Origin: an uncultured Bacteroidales bacterium
Lineage (GTDB): Bacteria; Bacteroidota; Bacteroidia; Bacteroidales; ML635J-15
Assembly: GCA_905234755.1 (NCBI GenBank)
Contig: CAJOIT010000012.1
Coordinates: 28,157-92,156 of the forward strand
Length of the DNA: 64,000 bases
Direction: 5' to 3'
In this document: positions 48,533-63,500 of the stretch, one piece after another
Layout: each line of letters starts with the position of its first letter
Numbering within the stretch: position 1 is the first letter of the stretch
The notes under the pieces: model-generated
Databases searched by the model: none
The model's input: the letters and a program-made list of their open reading frames with translations, nothing else
What the model was told of the DNA's origin: nothing
Made by a program: the position numbers and the translations under genes

Positions 48533-51500
48533 ATGAAATATAGATTCGTAATGAAAAACATTGAAAGACTGCTTTGTAGCGTATTGTTGGGACTGTCCGT
48601 TTTCTGCGGAAACACCCTGTTTGCACAAGATTGTTCGGAGATACAATTTGCGTCATCAAGCGACAGCGTATCGTATATGCGATTGCAAGAATTGCGAGGA
48701 AAGCGCATTGCCGAAATGACTACGGCGGAACTTGAAGAGTACTCAGACCTGAAGTATTCGGGGCTTGATGCAAAATACACTGTTCCCAATATGTTCAAGG
48801 CTGGAAGTTCTTCGCTTTGTAGCAATGCTATTTCTTTCTGTACTGACAATGATGCGTATACTTATCCTGCAGCTACCACTAGCACTGGTGCAACCGAATT
48901 CGGCGATAATGGCGGTAATGTTGGCTGTCTATATACAACTCCTTCTCCTGCTTGGTTCGTAATGCGAATCGACAATCCCGGAAACCTTCTTATTTACATG
49001 GAGCATAGCAATGGTCAGGATATAGACTTTATCTGTTGGGGCCCATTCACAGCAAGTACAAAAGAGGAGTTGCTTGACAGATATTGTGGTAATATAAGCC
49101 TGCTTAATACCGACGACAACGACAATGGTAACCACCGTCCCGACAATGGCAACCACTCTGGCGATATGGGCGGTTATCCTACAGGAAATATGGTTGACTG
49201 TAGTTACGACCCAGCTGCTACCGAATGGTGCTACATTCCTAACGCTCAGGCTGGCAAATGGTATATTTTCTTGATTACAAACTATTCGCAGGCAGCAGGT
49301 AACATAACTTTCGTAGCTCAGCACCCAAGCTGGATGACTGGTTCTGTGGCAACCACCGACTGCAACATTATAGCAAACCTAACATCAAACAGCCCGGTCT
49401 GCGAGGGTTCTACATTGAGGCTTACTTGTAGCACTGTTAATAATGCAACAAGCTACCAGTGGTATTTCCTCGGAGCAACTCGCAATGAAACCATTGGCTC
49501 AGGAACTCCGCTTGGCACGGGAACCGTATTGAGCAGGGCTAATGCTACTACGGCAATGACAGGCTGGTATGCGATGGATATTTCTACGGCTTCGCGAACA
49601 AATCGATTCTTGACCTACGCCATTGTAACGCCTAGACCATCAGGAACGATAGCAGCTTCGCCATCGAATACTGTTTGTGCAGGATCGCAGGTAACTCTTA
49701 CTGTTTCAGGAACAAATATAACTAATTATCAATGGGCATCGGGTACAGGCTCTTCTACTACCATAACCCCGGGTGCAACATCAACGCAATATGTGACGCT
49801 TACAAACACTACTACAGTTCACGACCCCAATACTAACACCGATGTTACAAATACTTGTTATTCGTATGATAATATTCGTATTACTGTAAATCCTTCTCCA
49901 TCAGTAAGTATTTCTCCTGTTGAAGCGCGAATGTGTGTTGGAAATTCGGTTATGCTTAGTTCTGAGGTGCAAAATTGCGATAATTGCACATTTTTGTGGA
50001 GTTCGGGAGAAAATGCCGAGGATTTAGGTGCCACTCCAACTGTAACAACTACATATACACTTACGGCTACTAATTCATACGGTTGTACTGCTGTTTCAGA
50101 TGAGGCAGTGGTTACTGTAATTTCGGGTTCAAATGTGGGAGATTGTAATGTTCTTTATGTAAGTACCGATGGTGTAGGAAGTGGTCTTACTCCATACGAT
50201 CCGACTAATTTGATCGCGGCACTTAACCTTGCTGAATGTTCAGGAGCAAAGATTCGTATGGAGGAAGGTATATATGAAATCGATTATCCTATAGAACTGG
50301 TCAGCAATGTTACACTTGAAGGTGGATATTTCAACGACTTCAAGCAGAAGAAATCCAATGCAGGCGCAACAACTATAAGAAGGACAAATACATATACGCT
50401 TGGAACTGCTAGCGCTCCGCGTTTGGTGGCATTGGAAGCCAACAACATAAGTAACTTTGCTTTGCACGACATAACTGTTGAAACAGAGGATGCAGAGACC
50501 TTGCCTGCAGGTTCTATAGTAGCAACTATGTATAGTTGTAGCGGCTGGAGTTTTTCTGCGACTACGGGAAATACATACAATTCAATATATTCGACAGGAA
50601 CAAATCCTGGCTCATTCGGTGATGATACACGATTTTCAATATTATTGCCTTTTGATTTCACATTGTGCGGAACAACTTACTATGCTGGTAATAATTTGTA
50701 TATATCGACAAACGGCTATGTTACTTTAGGATCAGATTCATTTGCGTATACATCATCTCCGTATGCAAGTTCCATTATGGCTTTGCTACACGATATGTAT
50801 CCGCGTGATGGTTATGGAACTAATATCAAATATAAAACAGAGGGGAGCAGTCCTAACCGTACACTTACTATTGAATGGTATCAGATTCCACAATATTATT
50901 CTTCGTGTCGTACAACTTCTTATAATGAAACATTCCAAATAAAGATGCACGAAACTACAAATGTAGTGGACATAATATATCAGACTGTAAATCCTTGCGA
51001 TGCAACTTCATATACTCCTCGTGTAGGTATAAAGGACTATCAGGCAGGAAGTGCCATTTATGTAAATGCCAATACAAGTTGGACAAGTCCAACCACGCAG
51101 GAAACAGAAGTCGGCAATACTTTTAATGCATCACATAAGCCAATAAGTGGCTTGAAATATACATTTACACCTAATTTGACACCATCCGAAGAATTAATTG
51201 TAATGCAGTCAAATTGCGGTACATCAACATACGCAGTACACTTGAATAATTGTTCTAGTTACGAATTTGTAAGGTGTCAGTTAAAACCAGGAAAGGCAAC
51301 GGCAGGAAAAGCGGGTGCAACTGGAAGTGCAGGAAGTGCTAGTGGGGGAACTCCGGGAGGTTCAGGAGGTACTGGTGGTACAGGTGGTAGTAGTCCTACA
51401 AATGGTTCTGCAGGTTCGTCTGTCTCTGGTGGCGGTTCTGGTGGTAGTGGAGGAACTAAGGCATCAGAAACTGGTTGTGGAACGGCTACTGCTGGAAATG

Positions 51501-54500
51501 GTGTTGCTGGAAACAATGGGTCTGCTGGTGCCGCAGGAACAACAGGAGCTAATGCTTCAATATCAACAACGAATGTAAATTATGCAGAGTATTTTATACC
51601 TGCCACAGGGAATCCTGGTACCAATGGTGGAAACGGAACTGGTGGCGGTGGCGGCGGCGGTGGCGGCGGCGCTGGATCAAAGTGTTCGGGAAGTTGGGCT
51701 AACGCAAGTGGCGGTCGTGGAGGCTCTGGAGGAAATGGTGGAGCAGGCGGTCAAGGCGGTGGCGGTGGCTATGGTGGAGGTTCTTCATTTGGACTTTACT
51801 TATATAACACATCATTATCGACTATAGTTGATTCATACATTGTTGCAGGAACAGCTGGAACAGGTGGTACTGGTGGTTCTGGTGGAGCGGGCGGTTCTGG
51901 TGTTACTGGTAATGCTGGTGCTGCCGGAGCAACAAGAGAAGTGACTGGGGGAATCGGTTTGGGCTTATTCGTGGGAACGGCAAAAGCTGGATCCGGAGGT
52001 TCAGGTGGTTCCGGAGGCTCTGGCGGTCGTGGTGGCTCTGGTGGTCGTGGTGCCAACGGTGTTTCATATAAGGTCGCTGTAGTAGGAGCAAGTGGTCTTA
52101 CCTCATCATCAACAACAGGTTACGACTACAATCTTTCTGGTCAAACTGCGATAATAGCAGGTACGCCCGATTATCCTATAGCAAGCTGTACTAATGTGGA
52201 AATGCAGATGGCTAACGGCACATACACTACATTTGGTACGGGAGCAACTCCATCGAGCGGTGGTACATCCACAGTATTTGAATATTCAAATTCTGGTTAC
52301 AAGACTCCGCAAACTGGTTCTGGCGATGCCAACAGGTATTCTTCGTTCATAAATATAATACAGGCGGCTCCTGATGTGTCACAGGTAGTTGTTGCAGGAC
52401 AGGATCCCCTTTGTTGTCCTGGAGTTTATGAGTATTGCCTCGAAAATATGCCCAACACTATGCCTATATCGGTAAGCTGGTCATTAACATCATCAGTCGA
52501 TGGTGTCGTTTCGTTGGCATCTACTACAACTAACCGTTGTGTATCAATTGATGTGGAAAACAATACAGGTGAGATTCAGTATGCATACCTGCGTGCGGAA
52601 CTGTCAACAGGTTGTTGTGGTATAATAAAGATAGTGCGCGATACGGTAGTGCTTATGCCTGTGCCACCCGAAATTAATCAGCTTTCGGATCATGAAATGT
52701 GCGAGGGCGAAGATTACACTTTGAGTGTTTCTGTCGATGAGAATTTGCTTTGTAATCCTGTTTACCAGTGGGCTTTCAACGACGAATTTATAACTGGCGC
52801 AAATTCAGGCACATACACTATTAGCAATGCAACGGCAAGTGTTGCTGGTGAATACACGGTTTATGTAGGTACCGACTGCGGTATTAAATCGGATGCGGCT
52901 CATATAACCGTAAATCCAATGCCAAACCTAACTGTAACAACAACACCATCGTGTGCAAATGCGGAGAATCACTTTACAATAACATCCGACATAAACACAA
53001 CTATTACCTATAATATAAATAATGTCAATAGCGGAGCAACTCAGACCTTGACTTTAACTGGAGGCGTAGCCCAAGATGTTAACTATACAATAGAGCACAA
53101 CTCGATACTTACGATAGAAACGGTTGAGGTTGGTTCTTGTTTGTGGACACTAAACGAGGCTTATACCCTTGATGTCTATGACGATGACCAGACCGTATTC
53201 GCAGGTACCGATTTTACTGTGTGCGGTAGAGATGCAACTTTGCGTGGTAATAGTACTGTAGGAGACGAATGGAACGGTCAGTGGACTATACCAAACTCAA
53301 CCGATAATGCCAATACGACAATCGCACAGCCTACAGTATATAACTCGGCTGTTACCTACAACGGTTCAGATTTGCCTCATTCTGTAACTTTCAGGTGGAC
53401 AATCACAAGTACGCATTGCGGCAGAACATTCTATGATGAGGTAACTGGTAATTTCTCGTCCCTGACATTGACTCCTGCACCGACAAATGTTGTATGTAAT
53501 GGTGCTAACAACGGTAGCATAACCATTACCGCTACAAACGGTACACCGACTTACACATACACTTGGAGCGATGATAACGGGCGCACTAGCAATATAGCAA
53601 ATAACCTTGCTCCGGGAATATATACCGTTACGGTAAGCGATGCGAACGAATGTTCGGCAACGACGAGCGTTACAATAACACAGCCAGATGCATTAGTTGC
53701 CTACATTGATGCTTCTACGAATGTGTGTCCGGGAGAAACTGTTAGCATTACTGGTGGATTGTCGACAGCAGGTACTGCAAATTATATTTACACTTGGAGT
53801 ACTGCATCGGGAGTATCATTTATTTCAACTAATCCAGTTACAGTAAGCGCAACCTCTGTTACAAGTACGGCAACAATTCCAACATCATGTAGCGGAACTT
53901 ACCAGATAAATTTGCATGTACAGGATGCTCATGGTTGTACAGCGGATGCTACACCTATTAATATAATAGCATCAGTTGGTAATAATATAACCATTTCGGG
54001 TGGAACAAATGCAAAGACTGTTGGATGTGTAGGCGATGTTGAAGAGCCGCACACGCTAAGCCCGAGTGTTATGCCGACTGTTACCGATGCTTGCGGACGA
54101 GACATATCTTCTTCTGCAACATTGACAACATCCCCGAATTTGAGTAGTATCACATGTGAAGGTACTGCAGCATACATATATACCTATACGGATTGTGCAG
54201 GTCATACAAAGACATGGACTTTTACATATACGATAGAGCGAGATGACTTCTCGATGCCTGCAGACGGTAGCCTGACCGTAGCTTGTGCATCAGATATTAC
54301 CGCACCGACTTTGCCTACCGTCACCGATGCTTGCGGCGTTACATTGACAGGAACTCTCAAGAGCGGTTATCCGACAGCAACGCCGTCGTGCGAAGGTGAT
54401 GTTGTGTACAAGTATACATTCACCGACTGTGAAGGCAACAGCCATGACTGGACCTACACCTACACGATTGAGCGAGATGATTTCACAATGCCTGCTGATG

Positions 54501-57500
54501 GCAGCTTAACCGTAGCCTGTGCATCTGAAATTACCGCACCGACTTTGCCGAATGTTACCGATGCTTGTGGCAACGCACTTACTGGCACTCTTAAGAGCGG
54601 TTATCCGACCTCAACACCGTCGTGCGAAGGCGATGTTGTGTACAAGTATACATTCACCGACTGCGAAGGCAACAGCCATGACTGGACCTACACCTACACT
54701 ATAACGCCTGAGGACTTTGACATGCCTGCAAACCAGAGCTCGACAGTTGCATGTATAGCACAGGCAACAGAGCCTGCCACATTGCCGACCGTCACCGACA
54801 ACTGCGGCAACACATTGACACCAAGTGCAGCAGTTCAGGGCGGAACATATAACGGCTGTTCGGGCACTCGCACCTACACATTCACATATACGGACTGTGC
54901 AGACAACGACCACGACTGGGTTTATACCTACACGATAACGCCATCGGACTTCGACATGCCGGCAAACGACGGAAGAACCGTAGCATGTATAGCACAGGCG
55001 ACCGAGCCTAGCACGTTGCCGACCGTCACCGACAACTGCGGCAACACATTGACACCGAGTGCAGCAGTTCAGGGTGGAACATATAACGGCTGTTCCGGCA
55101 CACGCACCTACACATTTACATATACCGACTGTGCAGACAACGACCATGACTGGGTTTACACCTACACGATAACGCCTGAGGACTTTGACATGCCGGCAAA
55201 CGACGGAAGAACCGTAGCATGTATTGCACAGGCGACCGAGCCTGCCACGTTGCCGACAGTCACCGACAACTGCGGCAACACATTGACACCAAGTGCAGCA
55301 GTTCAGGGTGGAACATATAACGGCTGTTCCGGCACTCGCACCTACACGTATACCTATACCGATTGCGCGGACAACGACCATGACTGGGTTTATACCTATA
55401 CGATAACGCCTGAGGACTTTGACATGCCGTCCAACGACGGAACAACAGTTGCCTGCATTGCGGATGCAGCCGAACCCAACGCACCGACCGTTACCGACAA
55501 CTGCGGCAACACGTTGACACCGAGTGCAGCAGTACAGGGGGGAACATATAACGGCTGTTCCGGCACTCGCACCTACACATTCACATATACGGACTGTGCA
55601 GACAACGACCATGACTGGGTTTATACCTACACGATAACGCCTGAGGACTTTGACATGCCGTCCAACGATGGAACAACAGTTGCCTGCATTGCGGATGCAA
55701 CCGAACCCAACGCACCAACAGTCACCGACAACTGCGGCAACACATTGACACCGAGTGCAGCAGTTCAGGGTGGAACATATAACGGATGCTCAGGAACTCG
55801 TACCTACACATTCACATATACAGACTGTGCAGACAACGACCATGACTGGGTTTATACCTACACGATAACGCCATCTGACTTCGACATGCCGTCCAACGAC
55901 GGAACAACAGTTGCCTGCATTGCGGATGCAGCCGAACCCAACGCACCGACCGTCACCGACAACTGCGGCAACACATTGACACCGAGTGCAGCAGTTCAGG
56001 GTGGAACATACAACGGCTGTTCGGGCACTCTCACCTACACATTTACATATACCGACTGTGCAGACAACGACCATGACTGGGTTTATACATATACGATAAC
56101 GCCTGAGGACTTTGACATGCCGTCCAACGACGGAACAACAGTTGCCTGCATTGCGGATGCAGCCGAACCTAACCCTCCGACCGTCACCGACAACTGCGGC
56201 AACACATTGACACCAAGTGCAGCAGTTCAGGGTGGAACATATAACGGCTGTTCGGGCACGCGCACATACACATTCACATACACTGACTGTGCAGACAACG
56301 CACATGACTGGGTTTATACCTACACGATAACGCCTGAGGACTTTGACATGCCGGCAAACGACGGAACAACAGTTGCCTGCATTGCGGATGCAACCGAACC
56401 CAACGCACCGACCGTCACCGACAACTGCGGCAACACATTGACACCAAGTGCAGCAGTACAGGGTGGAACATACAACGGATGCTCAGGAACTCGTACCTAT
56501 ACATTCACCTACACCGACTGTGCGGACAATGACCACGACTGGGTTTATACCTACACGATAACGCCAGAAGACTTCAATGTGCCTGCTGACGGCAGTTCAA
56601 CCGTAGCCTGTGCATCGGAAATCACAGAACCTGCCTTGCCTAATGTTACCGACAACTGCGGCAACGCTCTGACCGGTACTCTCAAGAGCGGCTACCCGAC
56701 AGAAACACCAGCCTGCAACGGAGATGTGGTTTACAAGTATGCGTTCACCGATTGTGCTGGCAATACTCACGACTGGACCTATACATATACGATAGAGCGT
56801 AATGTAGAGCCATCATTCAGCGGAAGCTGGCCAGAAAACATTACTGGACAGGATGCTTGTTATGCAGACCGTGACATAAGCGGACTTCTCTCGGATGATG
56901 ATGTTGCAGATATGTATACAGCAAACTGTGGTACAATATCGGTTAGCCACAGCGATGTTGCGGACCCGACCACCAACTGCGGATGGACAGTTACAAGGAC
57001 ATATACAATTACCGACGGCTGCAACGAGGTTACGAATACCATGAGTGAGAGCGGTGGCGACCAGACCATACCTACAATTGGCACTGACAACCTTGACCGC
57101 GAACTTACCTCAACGAACTGTACATTCATTGTTCCTGATTTGACAGGCGAAGTCCGTGCAATATCGAGAGATAACTGCACATCAAATGCTGACCTTCTTA
57201 TTACGCAGAATCCTGCAGCAGGTACTGAGATAACAGAAGAAACTACGGTAACCGTTACAGTCGCAGACTTGTGCAGCAAAACTAATACTAAGCAGATTGT
57301 ATTGACACTTCCAGATGAACTGACATCTTTGCTTTCAGCAACGGATATAGCATGCAATGGAGGTACCTCTAACATTACCAACACTATAAATGGTGGTACT
57401 GCGAACTATAGTTATCATTGGAACACCGATGCCGACACGCAAAATCTCACAGATGTCATCGCAGGCACATACAGCGTTACTGTTACCGATGCAAACAATT

Positions 57501-60500
57501 GTTCGGCGACTGCAAGTGTTACAGTTACACAACCTGATGAACTGACAGCAAGCATGAGCGCAACATCACCTGCCTGCAGCGGTGGAGAGACAAGCGCAAG
57601 CGTAACCGTCAGCGGAGGTACAGAACCATATACTTATGTATGGTCAGACGATGCAAGTCGAAATTCAAGCCTGGCCACAGGCATTGATGCAGGCACATAT
57701 ACCGTTACCGTTACAGATGACAACGGTTGCTCTGTAACCGCATCGGACGAGGTCAGCGAGCCAGAGGAACTTACATCGTCATTGTCATCGACAGAAATCA
57801 GATGTAACGGGGGCTCCACTGACATCACTAATACTGTTAACGGCGGAACAGCTCCTTATACATACGCATGGGAAGGAGGAGAAGATACGCAGAACCTCAC
57901 TGGCGTAACAGCTGGTACATATAGTGTCACCGTTACCGACCATAACAACTGTACTGCAATTGCTAGCATTACCATTGAAGATCCTGATGAACTTACATCA
58001 AGCCTATTGGCAGATGAAATCCTTTGTAATGGCGAAACCTCAAACATTACCAATACGGTTAATGGCGGCACGACACCATACACCTATCATTGGGACAATG
58101 ATGCCGACAGTCAGAACCTTGAAAATGTCATCGCTGGCACCTATAATGTTACCGTTACCGATGCAAACAACTGTTCGGCAACTGCAAGTGTAACAATCAT
58201 CCAGCCAGCACTTTTGACTGCATCGCTTTCGGCAGATGTAATTCTCTGTAACGGCGGTAAAGTCAATATCACGAATACAGTCAATGGTGGAACTGAGGAC
58301 TATACATACGAGTGGGACAATGGTGAAACGACACAGAATCTGAGCAATGTTGTTGCTGGTACATACAGTGTTGTCGTTACTGACGCAAACAATTGTACCG
58401 TAGAGGCAGAACTCGAAATAACAGAGCCGTTAGCAATTACAATTTCGGAAGAAAGTACTTCACCGCAAATCTGTGAAACACTCGGTACGATAGAGGTAAG
58501 TGCAACTGGAGGAACTGGTGCATTGTCGTATGCTTGGAGCACAACGGCTCACGATGCAACATATTCCGACCTGACAGCAGGAAACTATACCGTTACGGTA
58601 ACGGATGAAAACAGCTGTTCTGCTACCGCAACCGTTGAGGTTGAAGACCATTCTATAATACCAGATTTGTCGATAATAAATAATACAGGCACAGATATTC
58701 TTACTTGTGATATAACGGAAATAACCTTTACAGCAATAGGAACCGGTGATTTCGAATGGTCGAATGGAGAAACTGATGCCGAGCAGACCGTTTCGACACC
58801 AGATACATATATTGTTACAATCTCTGATGTTAACGGCTGTACAAGCACAGCTTCAATACCAATCTACCAGAGCAACGAAAATCCAGTCGTAACGCTTGTT
58901 GATGGTAGCATTACAATTTGTGCGGGTCAGACTGCAACAGTTGCAATAGATGAGGTTACAAACGGAACTGCACCATATCATTATTCATGGAATGGTGGTG
59001 CATACGGTGACGATACCGAATTTACAACATCTACGCTATCAGCAGACGAGACAGTAACCATTGATGTAAAGGACGACAACGGTTGTATAGGTTCTGCAAG
59101 TGCATCAATAACGGTTAACAACCGTCCGACTGCAGAAATATCTGGCGGAGAGGCAATATGTAATGGTGAGAATGCAAGCTTTACAATCATGTTTACAGGT
59201 GCTGCTACCTATAATTATGTATGGAGTGACGGAGCCGATGATCACAGCGGAAGCACAGATGAGTCGAGCGTAACTATAACCGTAACGCCGACATCAACAA
59301 CCACTTACACGCTTGTTTCGCTTAGCGATGCTAACTGCGCATCAATCGATAGTGACCTTACCGGTTCGGTTGAAATCATAGTTAACGAAATCCCATACGC
59401 AGCAGCTGTTGCAACCGACAATTTAATGTGCGTTGCACCATTCAGCGGTGTTATTACAGTTGAAGGTTTCGGTCCTGAAGCAGGAGATTATACAGTTTCT
59501 CTTGAAGGAACAGGTATTTCGGCACAGACAGTTGCACACGATGATGTCGCTAACTTTACAGAACTAGCCGCAGGAAACTACGATGTCCTGGTTTCATATA
59601 CGGCAAATTCGCATACTTGTTCCGTAACCTATCCTGTAACAATCAACGATGACCTTTCGTATCCGTCTGTTGATGTAACATCATATAACAATGGTTGTGC
59701 AGAAGAAAATAACGGAACAATTGAAATTTTGGCTTCAAACGGAACGCCAGATTACAGATACGCATGGACTGATGCGAATGACAATATAGTGACATGCAAT
59801 GCTGATGGCAACTTGAGCGGACTTGGTACTGGCACTTACACAGTAACCGTGACTGATGCACATGGTTGTGCAACCAGCACGAGCCAGACTATAACAAGCC
59901 CTGCAGTAGCATTGTCTGCTTCAATCAGTGGACCGACAGAAGTTTGCAACAATACAACTGCGACATTAACCGTCAATGCTGAGAATGGAACTCCAGACTA
60001 TAGTTACGTATGGAGTGATGCTGCGCATACCACAACCGCATTCATAACTACACCGACACTCGATGGCGGCAATACGCCGTTTGCCTACACTGTAGTCGTT
60101 ACAGATGCCAACGGATGTACCATAGAGACTTCTCATACCATAACCATCGGTGACACTCCACAATTATCATTGAGTGCTGATGCTGAAATTTGCTACGGAA
60201 GCACCGCTACTTTGACGGCAACAGTTACCAACGCAGGCAGCAACTACACCATTGAATGGACAAGCAATGATGCTGGTGCAGGACTTCCTGCCGATGTTGA
60301 TACGGAAGAAATTGTAGTGACACCGACGTCAACCAGTACCTACACGGCAACTTTGACTACTGATGTCTGCAACACTGGTTCTGATTATGTCGTAACCGAT
60401 AATATATCAGTGACAGTCAATCCGAAACCAGAGGTTGACATTACTACTGCAAATGCAATCGTTTGTCCAGATGCAATCATCGACCTTGATGCGGAACTTA

Positions 60501-63500
60501 CCGCTGAAGGTACAGCAAATTATACCTACTCTTGGAGTGCATCAGCAGGATTGACGCTTGCCGAAACTAGTGACATAACTACCGATGCAACAACGACTAC
60601 GAATTCAGTTACCGCACCTGAGGCTAGTACAACCAGTTGTGGTGCAACTTATAGCATTAATCTACATGTAGTTGATGCCAACGGATGTACAGCAGATGCT
60701 ATACCGATGGAAATCTCAGTCGTTGATGATATAGCACCCGAGATAGGTACTGCAGATTTAGACAGAACCCTTACATCTACGGATTGTACATTCATAGTAC
60801 CTGACCTTACTGGAGAAGTTCGTGCAATATCGAGCGACAACTGTACGGATGCTGATGCTCTTACAATCACGCAGAATCCATTGGCAGGAGATGAAATAAC
60901 ATTTGAGACAACCGTAACTGTCACCGTTACCGACCAATGCGGAACCAGCAACTCTGTTGACATTGTACTGAGTGTTCCAGATGCCTTGTCTTTGAGCGAA
61001 GTTGAGGGTAGCCATATAAATGCAACTGGCAATGGTCGTACCGATGGCGCGCTCGAAGTTTCCGCAAATGGTGGAACGCCTGAATACCAATACAGAATAA
61101 ATGATGGTGCATACCAGAGCAGTGGAATATTCCCCGGTCTTGGCGCTGGTACATATACAGTAGAAGTAGTTGATGCCAATGGTTGTACAGCAACTATCAG
61201 CATAGAGATTACCGAGCCGAATGCACTTGTTGCAACGATTAGCACGCCAATAGCGCTATTGTGTAATGGCGATGACACCGATGTAACTGTAAATGTAACA
61301 GGCGGTACTGAGCCATATCATTTCGTATGGAGCGATGACAGCGAATATGATGTCAATGTTGCAAATGGTCTGACAGCAGGAACATACACGGTTACCGTAT
61401 CCGATGTAAACAATTGCACGGCGACAGCAACTGTGGCGATAACTCAGCCCGAACAGCTTCAAGCATCGCTGTCCGCAGATGAAATTAATTGTAATGGCGA
61501 AACAACCGAAGCTGTTGTTACAGTTAGCGGTGGTACTCAGGACTACAGCTACACTTGGTCGGATGATGATACGCGCATAGGCAATACCGCATCTGGTCTA
61601 ACAACTGGCACATATACGGTGACTGTAACCGATGCTAACTTATGTACGGCAGAAGCAGAAGTTGTGATTACGGAGCCTACGGCAATTACAGTATCGGTAG
61701 AAAATACTTCACCGCAAATCTGTGAAACTCTTGGTTCTATAGAGGTTAGCGCAATAGGCGGAACAGGAGCTTTGTCGTTTGCATGGAGCGAAAACGATCA
61801 CGATGCGATCTATTCGGACCTGACCGCAGGTTTCTATACCGTGACAGTAACCGATGAAAATAACTGTTCTGCAACTAGGACCATCGAGGTTGAAGACCAT
61901 TCGGTAATTCCTGATGTAGATATTACCAACAATACAGGAGCAACCGTTATTACCTGTGCAGTAACAGAAATATCGCTCACAGCGGAAGGAAACGGCGATT
62001 TCTTATGGGATGACGGTAGTACTGAAGCCGACAGAATTGTTTCAACATTGGGAACTTATTCGGTAACAATCACCGATGCAAATGGTTGTACCAATCGTAC
62101 ATATATAGACATTGACCAGAGCAACGAGAATCCTACAGTAACATTGATAAACGATGACATCACGATATGTTCTGGCGAATCTGCAACCGTTACTGTTGAC
62201 CAAGTCATCGGTGGAGTAGGACCTTACCATTATTCATGGAACAACGGAACATACGGAGATTATACTGAATTTACATTGACTGGACTTGCCGATAATACAA
62301 ATGTTTCGCTTACAGTCATGGATGCGAGCGAATGTATCGGAACTGCAACCGCATCGATAACGGTTAATACGGCATCCGTCGGAACGCTTAGCCTAACAGG
62401 AGAAACAACAATTTGTGATGGAAGTTCTACGACACTCACAGTTGTTTCAGATAATGACAATGTCGGTGATTTGGCATTCGCATGGTCGAATGGATTTGGC
62501 AATGATGCGACATCGGCAGATATTACAACAGCAGGTGATTATTCAGTTGCCGTAACTGCAACTAATGTTGTAAATGCAATAACCTGTATCGATGATATAG
62601 TTTTGACAGAAAACATATCGGTTAATGACCGTCCGACAGCGATGGTAACAGGCACGAACGCAATATGTGCCGACAATACGGATGATCAGGAGATAACCTT
62701 CACGTTCACAGGTGTTGCACCATTCTCCTACACATGGAGCGATGGCACAAATAGCTATGATGAAACCACCAGCAATACATCAGTAACTATAACAGTTACA
62801 CCTGGCGAAACTACCACCTACATGGTGACCGCTCTTAGCGATGCGAACTGCTCGGCTACGGATGGCGACATTGCATCCTCTGCAACAATTACCGTCAACG
62901 AGTTGCCGACAGTGGCACTTGCAACTCCGGATGCAATTTGCGATGGACAGTCAACCACGATAGAGGTAGAGAGCGTCCTCGGCGGAGCAATGCCGTATGA
63001 TTACTCATGGGATGGCGGAGCAACATTCGGTTCAGCAGACCATTATGATACTGGCGTACTCACGAATGATGCAAGCTACAGCGTAATTGTCCGCGATGCC
63101 AACGGCTGTACAGCAACTGCAGAAACCACTGTCAGCGTAGGCGACAACATACTGCCGATCTTCAACGACTACGAGGCATGCAATGGAGATGCACAGATAG
63201 TACTGCCAACGGAATCTGAAAATGGCATCATAGGAACATGGACTCCAGCAGTTGTTGACATGATATCAACGGATACCTATACATTTACTCCGAATCCGAG
63301 CTTCTGTGCACAGCAAACGAGTATTACGGTTACCATTCACGATCGTCCGACAGCATCAGTTAGCGGTAGCACAGTAATATGCGAAGGAAATACCGATGGA
63401 CAGGAAATTGTCATGTCGTTTACAGGAGCAGCACCTTACGCTTACACATGGAGCGATGGCAATGGTACATATTCAGAAAATACTAGTGACAATACCGTAA

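Noticed and set aside
51277..52091. Minus-strand proline-rich frames
   Set aside because: Antisense of glycine-rich codons (GGN gives NCC proline). The plus-strand frame is part of a continuous long protein.
54611..55612. 333-codon minus-strand frame with Cys-rich repeats
   Set aside because: It is the antisense of the HYR-like tandem units of the adhesin; its repeats merely mirror those units, and no start signal or family supports it.
54245..56803. CRISPR or minisatellite array
   Set aside because: The period is a multiple of three, the frame is open throughout and the units encode conserved cysteine modules.
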